DNA from: Nocardia aurantia
Lineage (GTDB): Bacteria > Actinomycetota > Actinomycetes > Mycobacteriales > Mycobacteriaceae
NCBI RefSeq assembly: GCF_009604425.1
Contig: NZ_WEGI01000009.1
Location: 248,001-312,000 of the forward strand
Direction: 5' to 3'
DNA length: 64,000 nt
Shown: positions 51,309-58,914 of the stretch, one piece after another
Numbering within the stretch: position 1 is the stretch's first letter
How the letters are laid out: the number at the start of each line of letters is the position of its first letter
Program-made: the position numbers and the translations under genes
The notes under the pieces: model-generated
Seen by the model: the letters and a program-made list of their open reading frames with translations, nothing else
Databases searched by the model: none
Told to the model about the DNA's origin: nothing

Positions 51309-52160
51309 ATGACGGTCGACCGCGAGATCCGCGCGGACGTCACCGACGTCCTGATCCGCTACGCCACGAGTGTCGATCGGCGCGACTGGGACCTGTTCCG
51401 CACCTGCTTCACCGACGACTGCACCGCCGACTACGGCGAGATCGGCGTCTTCCACGATGTAGAGGGCTTCACCGAGCGCTGGGCGCTGGTGCATTCCCAC
51501 TGCGGTCCGTCGGTGCATCGGATCACCAACTGCGACATCGTGATCGGCGAATCCGGCGCCACCGCCCGCTGCTACGTGGACGCCGTCGTCATGACCCCGG
51601 ACGGCCGGACCGGCAGCCACGCCGTCGGCTTCTTCGACGACGAACTGGTCGAGACCGCGCGGGGCTGGCGGATCGCCCGCCGTCGCTACACCATGGTGCT
51701 GCTGCACACGATCGGCAACGAGGGCCGCGGCGCCGCCCGCCCGGACCCGGCCGCCGACATCGAGGCGATCCGGGCCCTGAAGGGCCGCTACTTCCGGACC
51801 CTGGACACCAAGGACTGGAACGGTTTCCGCGCGGTGTTCACCGACGACGTGGTGATCGACACCAGCGGCTCCGGCGGCCCGCGCTTCGAGGGCGCGGACG
51901 AATTCCTCGCCTTCCTGCGACCGGGCCTGGCCGAGGCGGTCACCGTGCACCACGGGCACACCCCCGAGATCGAGCTGACCTCGGCCACGACCGCCACCGG
52001 CGTGTGGGCGATGGCCGATCTGGTGCGCTGGGCCGACGGCTCCCAGCTGACCGGCTACGGGCACTACCACGAGACCTACCGCAAGGACGGGAACGGCTGG
52101 CGGATAGCGTCTTCCGCACTGACCCGGCTGCGGATGGACATGGCGCCGGCCGCGGGCTGA
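51309..52160 (+). CDS. tandem NTF2/SnoaL-like protein (two domains)
   Basis: 283 residues from ATG 51309 (AAAGGGG upstream). Two consecutive NTF2-like cone folds are present. The first is DVTDVLIRYATSVDRRDWDLFRTCFTDDCTADYGEI. The second is AIRALKGRYFRTLDTKDWNGFRAVFTDDVVIDTSGS. Both have the RYxxxxDxxDW pattern of SnoaL_4-type proteins, which include dehydratases, isomerases and epoxide hydrolases. Single-domain relatives are commoner; one is encoded at 53749. Fusion may mimic the usual dimer. Confidence 0.82.
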   Translation: MTVDREIRADVTDVLIRYATSVDRRDWDLFRTCFTDDCTADYGEIGVFHDVEGFTERWALVHSHCGPSVHRITNCDIVIGESGATARCYVDAVVMTPDGRTGSHAVGFFDDELVETARGWRIARRRYTMVLLHTIGNEGRGAARPDPAADIEAIRALKGRYFRTLDTKDWNGFRAVFTDDVVIDTSGSGGPRFEGADEFLAFLRPGLAEAVTVHHGHTPEIELTSATTATGVWAMADLVRWADGSQLTGYGHYHETYRKDGNGWRIASSALTRLRMDMAPAAG

Positions 52161-52161
52161 G

Positions 52162-52204
52162 TGAGGTGCGGCCGGGCGGATTCCGGCCGTCCGGCCGCAC
52201 CTCA
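52162..52204. terminator. bidirectional hairpin between convergent genes
   Basis: TGAGGTGCGGCCGG (52162-52175) pairs perfectly over 14 bases with 52191-52204. The right arm overlaps the stop codon of the minus-strand hydrolase. Confidence 0.7.
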
Positions 52205-53110
52205 GTCGGCCCGGAGTTCCGCTCCCGCAACGCATTCCGCCACGAAGGCGAGCAGGCCAAGATGGTAGGCCCGGGCGGTGTGGCCGATGCTGAGGTTGTG
52301 CCCGGCGTCGGCCTGCAGGTGGACGATCGTGCGGGGTGCGTTCGTGAAGGCCGCGGTGGTCGCGGCCAGGTGTTCCGCGTCGTTGCGCCAGACGCTCTCG
52401 TGATCGCCCGCGGTCAGCCGCACGGGTCCGCGCACCCGGGCGGCCAGCGACTCGTAGCTGTCCTTCGACCAGTAGGCGGCCGGATCGGTCTCGTGCGGCG
52501 GCCGCGGCGAGCCGATCGGCTTGCCGCCGAGGATGTCCGGGGGATACAAGCGGTTCGGCAGCCACAGCCAATGCGCGGGGACGCGCGGCCGGCCCGCCAC
52601 CACGACCGCCCGGTTCTCGAGGTCCGCCTGCACCTCCGGCCGCAGTTCCCGCCCGGCGCCGCCGATCTCGAGGCCCAGCAGGTTCGCGCCGCGCGGATCG
52701 GCCGCGAGACGCAGCGCGATCTCGCTGCCGGCCGAATGGGCGACGAGGAAGATCCCCGCGCCGCGGTCCAGCCCGGCCAGATGCGCGTCGATCGCGCCGA
52801 AGGCCAGGTCCACCCGCCGGGCCGGGTCGGCGAGCCCCTCCGGGTTCGCGGCCGACGCGCCGTAACCGGGCCGGTCCAGGGCCAGCACCGTGTAGCCGAG
52901 CCGGGTGGCCAGTCGCAGCAGGGACAGCTCCGGGTGGCCGGGACAGTCGAAGTACGCCGAGGTCGTACCGCCGCCGTGCACCGCGACCAGGACGGCTCGC
53001 GGCGCGGCCACCGGCGCGAGCAGCCCCGACATTGGGGTGCCACCGACATCGGCGACCACCGGCACAGGGACATGTCCCGAAATAGCCGTCTCCAAATCCG
53101 AAAGTGACAT
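52202..53110 (-). CDS. alpha/beta hydrolase
   Basis: 302 residues from ATG 53110, with AGGAG five bases upstream. It has the oxyanion motif VAVHGGGTTSAYFD, nucleophile VAHSAGSEIALR and His in ADAGHNLSIGH; an acid is likely in TAGDHESVW. The LDRPGYGAS motif marks the usual epoxide-hydrolase/esterase group. It is convergent with the tandem NTF2 gene and may work on the same compounds as neighbouring enzymes. The substrate is unknown. Confidence 0.83.
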   Translation of the reverse strand: MSLSDLETAISGHVPVPVVADVGGTPMSGLLAPVAAPRAVLVAVHGGGTTSAYFDCPGHPELSLLRLATRLGYTVLALDRPGYGASAANPEGLADPARRVDLAFGAIDAHLAGLDRGAGIFLVAHSAGSEIALRLAADPRGANLLGLEIGGAGRELRPEVQADLENRAVVVAGRPRVPAHWLWLPNRLYPPDILGGKPIGSPRPPHETDPAAYWSKDSYESLAARVRGPVRLTAGDHESVWRNDAEHLAATTAAFTNAPRTIVHLQADAGHNLSIGHTARAYHLGLLAFVAECVAGAELRAD

Positions 53111-53322
53111 TCTCACTCCTGCCGAACTGTATTCTTGCTCGACCAGACCACAGACCGCCGGTCACCGCAAGCGGTGCTGATCTACCGGGCGGCTCTGTCC
53201 ACCTCGATGTGGCTGTGGGCCTGGGCCACCGCGACAGGGCGCATCCGCGCCCCGGGTCGCGGCCGAGCGTCGCCGACAGCCGCTCTTCTCCATGTTTCCG
53301 AGCCCGTAGTAGGGAGCTGTCA

Positions 53323-53691
53323 ATGAAGATTCGTCCCGTTGTCCTCGCCGTCTTGTTCGCCGCGGCGACCGCGGTCGGCGCCGGTTGGACCACCGCCGCC
53401 GCCGCGCCGCTGGTCCACGCCGATATTCCGTCGAGTGACTGTGCCGTCCTGAAGCAGATCGCCGGGTCCGTCGTCGGCACGCTGGCGCCCTTGCAGTCCG
53501 CGCCGCCGGACGAGGCCGCGGCGACGATGGCCAACTATGTCGCCAACCTGCGCGCCAAGGAGGGCCAGGTCAGCTCGCCGGAGGCCGCGGCCGATATCGA
53601 GGGGCTGGCCAGCGCCCTCGAGAACGCCACCGGTCCGGACGGCGCGGGCGCGATCTACAGCGCCATCGGCAAGATGAACAACGCCTGCTAG
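53323..53691 (+). CDS. small secreted helical protein, unknown
   Basis: 122 residues from ATG 53323 (AGGGAG upstream). There is a signal peptide (KIRPVVLAVLFAAATAVGA, cut near AAAA-PLV). The mature part of about 90 residues is mostly helical, with one cysteine near its start (SSDCAVL) and one as the final residue (NNAC), which may form a disulfide. Similar tiny exported proteins are frequent in Nocardia and Mycobacterium. No function is known to me. Confidence 0.65.
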   Translation: MKIRPVVLAVLFAAATAVGAGWTTAAAAPLVHADIPSSDCAVLKQIAGSVVGTLAPLQSAPPDEAAATMANYVANLRAKEGQVSSPEAAADIEGLASALENATGPDGAGAIYSAIGKMNNAC

Positions 53692-53707
53692 CGGCGTGGA
53701 TACCGGC

Positions 53708-53739
53708 GGCGCCCGGCGTGCGATCCGCACGCCCGGCGC
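53708..53739. terminator. hairpin between convergent genes
   Basis: An inverted repeat around GCGCCCGGCGTGCG and CGCACGCCCGGCGC, with a three-base loop ATC and one internal mismatch. It lies between the small secreted protein and the NTF2-like gene, which converge. Confidence 0.55.
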
Positions 53740-53748
53740 TGTCGGTCG

Positions 53749-54180
53749 TCAGTTGCGAGCCGGCGCGGGCGGGCGGTTGGCGAACCAGACGATCGTGTCG
53801 ACCATCTTCGCGCTCTTCCACCCGTCCACGGTCCGCACGACCTCGTGGTAGTAGTGGCCGCCGCAGTAGCTGAGCTCGTCGTTCCCGGGCAGCCGCATCG
53901 GGTTGAAGAACAGGGCGCGCACCGTCGCGCGGTCGCCGTCGAGGTCGATCTCCACGTTCGTGATCAGGTGCTGTGTCATCGGCACGTGGTCCAGGCTGGC
54001 CGCCCACCAGGCGACCAGATCGTCGCGCGAACCGGCCGGCTTCTCGCCCGAGGTGGGCAGGTCGATGTCGGCGTCCGGGGTGAACACCGTCCGCAGCAGC
54101 TCCCAGTCCTTGGTGTCGACGGCCCGCGCGTATCGGGCCAGCAGCTCCTGGATCTCCAGCCGGTCGATGACATGCTGCAT
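53749..54180 (-). CDS. NTF2/SnoaL-like protein
   Basis: 143 residues and one NTF2-like domain: RLEIQELLARYARAVDTKDWELLRTVFTPDADIDLPTSGEK, with the RYxxxxDxxDW pattern, and a YYHEVVRTVDGWKSAKMV strand pair. Similar to the two halves of the protein at 51309. Members act as dehydratases, isomerases or hydrolases. It is divergent from the enoyl-CoA hydratase gene across 123 bases. Confidence 0.85.
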   Translation of the reverse strand: MQHVIDRLEIQELLARYARAVDTKDWELLRTVFTPDADIDLPTSGEKPAGSRDDLVAWWAASLDHVPMTQHLITNVEIDLDGDRATVRALFFNPMRLPGNDELSYCGGHYYHEVVRTVDGWKSAKMVDTIVWFANRPPAPARN

Positions 54181-54303
54181 AGGGAAACTCGATTCTCTGA
54201 AATCAGAACGCGATACTGTATTAATGAGAGCGGATTAATCATCGCGAGTCAATCACGGCACGGCCGGTCACGCCGTCGTGGGAGACCGGGAGAGGAAGAC
54301 ATC

Positions 54304-55113
54304 ATGGGAGACGATCTCGGCGCCGCCGGCCTCCGATTCGAGCGCCAGGGTTCCATCGGCTGGTGCGTCATCGACCGGCCCGAGGCGCGCAACGCCCTGA
54401 CCCCGGCGATGTACTTCGGCATCAAGAAGGCGGTCCGGCTGGTCAACAGCGATCCGGATCTGGCGGCGCTGATCATCACCGGCACCGGGGACGTGTTCGC
54501 GCCGGGTGGTGACCTCGGCGGCCGCCGGCAGCCCGGCGACGCGGAGGTGCCCGACGTCGGCCAGGAGATCCTGCCGTTCCTGAACATTCGCGACAGCCGG
54601 GCGCCGGTCATCGCGGCGGTGAACGGCATCTGCCAGGCCGGCGGCCTGCTGATCGCCATGCTGTCCGATATCTGCGTGGCCAGTGACCGCGCCACCTTCC
54701 GGGTGCCGGAGTTGTTGCGCGGCATCCCCGATGCCACCTACGCCGCGGTGCTGCCCGCCCATGTGGGGATCGCCGCCGCGCGCGATCTGCTGCTGTCCGC
54801 GCGCAAGTTCGATGCCGCGGAAGCCCTTCGGCTGGGCGTGATCTCGCGAGTGGTGCCGCACGAGACGTTGCGGGAGGAAGCGATCCGGGCGGCCCGCGAG
54901 ATCCTGCAGACCCCGCCGATGGCGCGCATGCACGTGAAGCGAATGCTGAACGAGCGCTACGGATTCATCGATTACCAGACCATGTTCTGGGCGCTGGAGG
55001 AGTCGCCGGAGCCGCGCGAGGGCATGCGCGCGTTCATGGAGAAGCGCGCGCCGAACTGGGTGCCCGAGGACGTGGCCCGCGACCTCGGCCCGGAACCGAA
55101 GGCGCGGGGATGA
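54304..55113 (+). CDS. enoyl-CoA hydratase/isomerase family protein
   Basis: 269 residues from ATG 54304. Crotonase features are RPEARNALTPAMYFGIKKAVR, the first oxyanion motif FAPGGDLGGRR and the second INGICQAGGLLIAMLSDICVASDRATF (shown here as NGICQAGG), then ELLRGIPDATYAAVLP and LSARKFDAAEALRLGVISRVVP. The active-site glutamates of true hydratases are not both obvious, so isomerase or hydrolase chemistry is possible. ATGA-type overlap with the next LLM gene suggests joint action. Confidence 0.85.
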   Translation: MGDDLGAAGLRFERQGSIGWCVIDRPEARNALTPAMYFGIKKAVRLVNSDPDLAALIITGTGDVFAPGGDLGGRRQPGDAEVPDVGQEILPFLNIRDSRAPVIAAVNGICQAGGLLIAMLSDICVASDRATFRVPELLRGIPDATYAAVLPAHVGIAAARDLLLSARKFDAAEALRLGVISRVVPHETLREEAIRAAREILQTPPMARMHVKRMLNERYGFIDYQTMFWALEESPEPREGMRAFMEKRAPNWVPEDVARDLGPEPKARG

Positions 55114-56030
55114 AACTCGGCTTCCCGATGCCGCATCTGCTGCGGCTGCCGGCCAACTGCCGGCCGTGGGAATCGGTCGTGACGGGCGCCGACCAGGCCC
55201 GGCTCGCGCGCTGGGCGGAGCGGCTGGGCTACGAGATGATCAGCGTCCCCGAACATTTCGTGATCCCATCCGGGCACGTCGAGCGTTCGGGCGCGCACTA
55301 CATGGCCGCCTATCCGACCATGGCCTACCTGGCCGGCGCGACCGAGCGCATCCGGGTCAACTCCTGCATCGCCATTCTGCCGCTGCAACATCCGATCGTC
55401 ACCGCGAAAACGCTGGCGAGCATCGACTGGCTGTCCGGCGGCCGGGTCACCGTCACCTTCGGAGTCGGCTGGCTGCCGGAGGAATTCGAGGCGCTCGGCG
55501 TGCCCTTCGATGAACGCGGCGCGCGCAGCGAGGAATACATCCGGGCGATCCTCGAACTGTGGACCGCCGAGGAGCCGGAGTTCGAGGGCGAGTTCGTCTC
55601 CTTCCGGGACGTCCGGTTCGAGCCGAAACCGGTGCAGTCCCCGCATCCGCCGGTCTGGTTCGGTGGCGACGCTCCGCCGGTGCTGCGCCGCGCCGCCCGG
55701 TACGCCTCGGGCTGGTGGCCGTTCCTCACCAAGCCCGAGGACATCCCCGCCAAGCTCGACTACATCCGCTCGCAGCCGGACTACAGCGGCGGGCTCACCG
55801 ATGTCTGCTACGGCTTCGCGACCACCCGGGTCGGGGAAGGCCATGTCGCGCAGGAGGATCCGCGCGCCCGGCCCGGTATGACGAAACAGGAGATCATCGA
55901 CCGGCTGGGCTGGTTCGCCGAACTGGGCGTGACGATCAGCGCGGTCCCGATCCCCGACGTGCGGCACCTCGACGAGTACTTCGACTACACCCAGTGGGTG
56001 GCCGAGGAGATCATGCCCGCGATCGCCTGA
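55110..56030 (+). CDS. LLM-class, probably F420-dependent oxidoreductase
   Basis: 306 residues with the luciferase-like TIM barrel: LGYEMISVPEHFVIP, RIRVNSCIAILPLQHPIVTAKTLASIDWLSGGRVTVTFGVGWLPEEFEALGVPFDERG and PHPPVWFGGDAPPVLRRAARYASGWWP. These fit the F420-dependent branch of actinobacteria (TIGR03619-like). It would carry out hydride transfer on a lipid or xenobiotic. Start overlaps the crotonase stop by four bases. A 41-base palindrome follows 13 bases after the stop. Confidence 0.85.
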   Translation: MKLGFPMPHLLRLPANCRPWESVVTGADQARLARWAERLGYEMISVPEHFVIPSGHVERSGAHYMAAYPTMAYLAGATERIRVNSCIAILPLQHPIVTAKTLASIDWLSGGRVTVTFGVGWLPEEFEALGVPFDERGARSEEYIRAILELWTAEEPEFEGEFVSFRDVRFEPKPVQSPHPPVWFGGDAPPVLRRAARYASGWWPFLTKPEDIPAKLDYIRSQPDYSGGLTDVCYGFATTRVGEGHVAQEDPRARPGMTKQEIIDRLGWFAELGVTISAVPIPDVRHLDEYFDYTQWVAEEIMPAIA

Positions 56031-56043
56031 CCGATCGCCCGCG

Positions 56044-56084
56044 TCCCATCGTCGTTTCAATCAGTGATTGAAACGACGATGGGA
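56044..56084. promoter_or_regulatory. 41-bp perfect palindrome before the TetR gene
   Basis: Two exact 20-base arms flank a single G at 56064. The core reads TTTCAATCA-G-TGATTGAAA. It ends 18 bases before the TetR start codon. It is probably the operator of this regulator, and could also end transcription of the upstream LLM gene because it can fold into a long hairpin. Confidence 0.75.
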
Positions 56085-56102
56085 ACGTGTTCTACTTCTG
56101 GC

Positions 56103-56693
56103 ATGGCCGACACCGTCCCGGGCACCCGCGACAGACTCCTGTCCGCCGCGGAGACCCTGCTGCGGACCGCGCCCTACGACGAGGTGTCCGTCCGCGCGAT
56201 CTGCGCCGCGGCCGGTGCCAACCCCGCTGCGGTGCACTACCATTTCGGCTCCAAGGAGGCGCTGGTCGCGGCGCTGCTGGAGGCTCGGCTCGGCCCCCTG
56301 TGGGCCGACCGGCTGGCCGTGGCGGCCGGCCGCGGCACGATCGAGGACATCGTCGACGCCGTGCTGGCCCCGTTCGTGGAACTCGCCGCCGATCCCACCG
56401 GCCGGTTGCATCTGCGGCTGCTGGCCCGCTTCGTGCCGGGCCGCCGGGTCACCGGATTCCACGGCCCCTGGTTCCGGCTCGACTCCTGGGCGGACCTGCT
56501 CCCGGGCCTGGACGAGGCAACCGGCCGGCGTCGCTGGATGCTGGCCTTCGACCTGATCATCATGCGCTTCGGCCAGGCCGGAGCGGCGGAACGACAGCTC
56601 TCGCCGGACATGCTCGCCACGCTGCGCGGGTTCGTGGTGGCCGGCCTGACCGCCCCGGCGGCGCAACCCGCATCGGCAGGAGAAATACGATGA
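56103..56693 (+). CDS. TetR-family regulator
   Basis: 196 residues from ATG 56103. An earlier start at 56064 would lie inside the palindrome. The HTH is TRDRLLSAAETLLRTAPYDEVSVRAICAAAGANPAAVHYHFGSKEALVAALLEAR. The C-terminal ligand domain ends about 195. It starts 18 bases after the 41-bp palindrome, which is its likely operator, and is coupled by ATGA to the Old Yellow Enzyme gene. It probably represses this operon and perhaps the crotonase-LLM pair. Confidence 0.88.
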   Translation: MADTVPGTRDRLLSAAETLLRTAPYDEVSVRAICAAAGANPAAVHYHFGSKEALVAALLEARLGPLWADRLAVAAGRGTIEDIVDAVLAPFVELAADPTGRLHLRLLARFVPGRRVTGFHGPWFRLDSWADLLPGLDEATGRRRWMLAFDLIIMRFGQAGAAERQLSPDMLATLRGFVVAGLTAPAAQPASAGEIR

Positions 56694-57886
56694 CCGACAT
56701 CTTCGACCCGGCCACGCTCGGCCCGGTGACGCTGCGCAACCGCGTGCTCAAGGCCGCGACCTTCGAGGGCCGCACCCCGGACGCGCTGGTCACCGACGAC
56801 CTGATCGACTTCCATCGCGAGATCGCCGCCGGCGGAGTCGGGATGACCACGGTCGCCTACTGCGCCGTCGCCCCCGGCGGCCGCACCGACCGGCACCAGA
56901 TCTGGATGCGGCCCGAGGCGGTGCCCGGCCTGCGCCGGCTGACCGACGCGGTGCACGCGGAGGGCGCCGCGGCGAGCGCGCAGATCGGCCACGCCGGACC
57001 GGTCGCCAACGCCGCCTCCAATCGCGTTCCGGCCCTGTCGCCGAGCCCGATGTTCAGCCCACTATCCATGAGCCGCATGCGAGTTCCCGACGAACACGAG
57101 ATCGCCGAGGTCGTCGCCGCGCACGCGAACGCCGCGCGCCTGGCGGCCGAGGCCGGATTCGACGCGGTCGAAATCCATTTCGGCCACAACTATCTGGTGA
57201 GCTCGTTCCTCAGCCCGAAGCTGAACCGCCGCAAGGACCGCTACGGCGGCTCCACCGCCAACCGGGCCCGACTCGCCCGCGAGATCGCCCTGGCGGTAAG
57301 GGAAGCCGTCGGCGATCGGCTCGCGGTGACGGCGAAGCTGAACATGACCGACGGCGTGCGCGGCGGCCTGGAGGTGCCGGAGTCGCTGCAGGTGGCGGCC
57401 TGGCTGGAGGCGGACGGCGCCCTCGACGCGCTCGAATTGACCGCCGGCAGTTCCCTGTTGAATCCGATGCTGTTGTTCCACGGCGACGCGCCGCGCACCG
57501 AGTTCGCGAAGGTGCTGCCCACCCCGGCGCGCCTGGGCTTCCGCGTGGTGGGCAAGAAATTCCTGAAGGAGTATCCGTATCGCGAGGGCTTCCTGCTGGA
57601 GCGGGCCCGGCACTACCGCCGCGAGCTGTCGATGCCACTGGTCCTGCTGGGCGGCATCACGAATCTGGAAACCATGGAACTGGCCCGCGCCGAGGGCTTC
57701 GACTTCGTGGCGATGGGCCGGGCCCTGCTGCGGGAACCGAATCTGTTGCACCGCATCCGATCCGACGCCGCCACGCGTTCGGCCTGCGTGCACTGCAACG
57801 CGTGCATGCCGACCATTTACACCCGCACCCGCTGCGTGTTCCGGCCGGACCAACCGGCTGAACCGCTCTCCGCGGAACCGGCCTGA
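56690..57886 (+). CDS. Old Yellow Enzyme family flavin oxidoreductase
   Basis: 398 residues, a single FMN TIM barrel without the C-terminal domain of 2,4-dienoyl-CoA reductase. It has LGPVTLRNRVLKAATFEGRTPD, AQIGHAGPVAN, GFDAVEIHFGHNYLVSSFLSPKLNRRKDRYGGS and LLGGITNLETMELARAEGFDFVAMGRALLREP. An HCNACMP motif near the C-terminus resembles the Fe-S cysteine site of the larger relatives but is incomplete. It reduces activated C=C bonds. ATG overlaps the TetR stop. Confidence 0.88.
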   Translation: MTDIFDPATLGPVTLRNRVLKAATFEGRTPDALVTDDLIDFHREIAAGGVGMTTVAYCAVAPGGRTDRHQIWMRPEAVPGLRRLTDAVHAEGAAASAQIGHAGPVANAASNRVPALSPSPMFSPLSMSRMRVPDEHEIAEVVAAHANAARLAAEAGFDAVEIHFGHNYLVSSFLSPKLNRRKDRYGGSTANRARLAREIALAVREAVGDRLAVTAKLNMTDGVRGGLEVPESLQVAAWLEADGALDALELTAGSSLLNPMLLFHGDAPRTEFAKVLPTPARLGFRVVGKKFLKEYPYREGFLLERARHYRRELSMPLVLLGGITNLETMELARAEGFDFVAMGRALLREPNLLHRIRSDAATRSACVHCNACMPTIYTRTRCVFRPDQPAEPLSAEPA

Positions 57887-57911
57887 CGACCGGGATACGA
57901 AGGGAACCAGC

Positions 57912-58910
57912 ATGAATGGACCAGCGCCCGAGTCGGCAGCGGAGCGTGACCGGGAGGGCATTCTGTTCACGCCCGGGGAGCCCAGCACGAGCGGGCAAGC
58001 GCCGCAGCGTGACCGGGAGGGCATTCTATTCACGCCCGGGGAGCCCAGCACAAGTGGACAAGCGCCGCAGCGTGACCGGGAGGGCATTCCGTTCACGCCC
58101 GGGGAGCCCAGCACAAGTGAACAAGCGCCGCAGCGTGACCACGCAGGTGCCCCGCTCGTACCCGAAAAGCCCAGCGCGAGTGGCAGACTGGCCGGCCGCG
58201 TGGCTCTCATCAGCGGCGGCGCCTCGGGGATGGGCGCGGCGCACGCCCGGGCCTTCGTCGCCGAGGGTGCGCGGGTGGTCCTCGGCGACATCGCCGCCGA
58301 GGCCGGTGCGAAACTGGCCGCCGAACTCGGCGAGCACGCCGCCTACGTCCATCTCGACGTCACGAAGGCCGCCGACTGGGCGGCTGCCGTCACCCGCACG
58401 GTCGACCTGTTCGGCAAGCTCGACGTACTGGTCAACAACGCCGGCGTCCTCGACGGCGGCGAACTCGGCACCTACACCGAAGAACAGTGGCAGCGGGTAC
58501 TTTCGATCAATCTCACCGGCCCGTTCCTCGGCCTGACCGCGGCTCGCGACGCGCTGGTGGCGGCACGGCCCGCCGCGGTGATCAACATCTCCTCGGCCGC
58601 CGGCCTACAGGGCGTGGCCGGGATGCACGCCTACACCGCCTCCAAATTCGGCCTGCGGGGCCTCACCAAATCGGCCGCCCTGGAGCTGGCTCCCCATGGC
58701 GTGCGGGTGAATTCGGTGCACCCGGGCGGCATCCTCACCCCGATGATCGGCGCGCCGGTCGGCGCCACCGCCGACCGGGACGCGAACACGCTCACCCGGC
58801 TCGGGGTGGCGGAGGAGGTCAGCGGCATGGTGGTCTTCCTGGCGAGCGCCGAGTCCAGCTATTGCACCGGTTCGGAATTCGTCGTCGACGGCGGTATGAC
58901 CGCGGGCTGA
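57912..58910 (+). CDS. SDR oxidoreductase with a repetitive N-terminal extension
   Basis: 332 residues. The catalytic SDR part starts at about residue 92: RVALISGGASGMGAAHARAF, NNAG, NISSAAGLQG, the active site YTASK and VNSVHPGGILTPM. The C-terminus is GSEFVVDGGMTAG. In front of it lie about 80 residues made of three near-identical 21-residue units (RDREGILFTPGEPSTSGQAP and variants) and a decayed fourth. No start codon with a ribosome site exists at the domain boundary, and ATG 57912 has AAGGGA upstream, so the extension is probably translated. Ordinary SDRs have no such region. Role unknown. Confidence 0.85.
   Translation: MNGPAPESAAERDREGILFTPGEPSTSGQAPQRDREGILFTPGEPSTSGQAPQRDREGIPFTPGEPSTSEQAPQRDHAGAPLVPEKPSASGRLAGRVALISGGASGMGAAHARAFVAEGARVVLGDIAAEAGAKLAAELGEHAAYVHLDVTKAADWAAAVTRTVDLFGKLDVLVNNAGVLDGGELGTYTEEQWQRVLSINLTGPFLGLTAARDALVAARPAAVINISSAAGLQGVAGMHAYTASKFGLRGLTKSAALELAPHGVRVNSVHPGGILTPMIGAPVGATADRDANTLTRLGVAEEVSGMVVFLASAESSYCTGSEFVVDGGMTAG
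57942..58187 (+). repeat. 63-bp in-frame tandem repeat within the SDR gene
   Basis: Three copies (57942-58004, 58005-58067, 58068-58130) and a degenerate fourth up to about 58187. The copies differ mostly by silent or conservative changes (for example CTG/CTA and GGG/GGA). The unit length of 63 keeps the frame. The DNA contains CACGCCCGGGGAGCCCAGCA. Confidence 0.9.
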
Positions 58911-58914
58911 ACGG

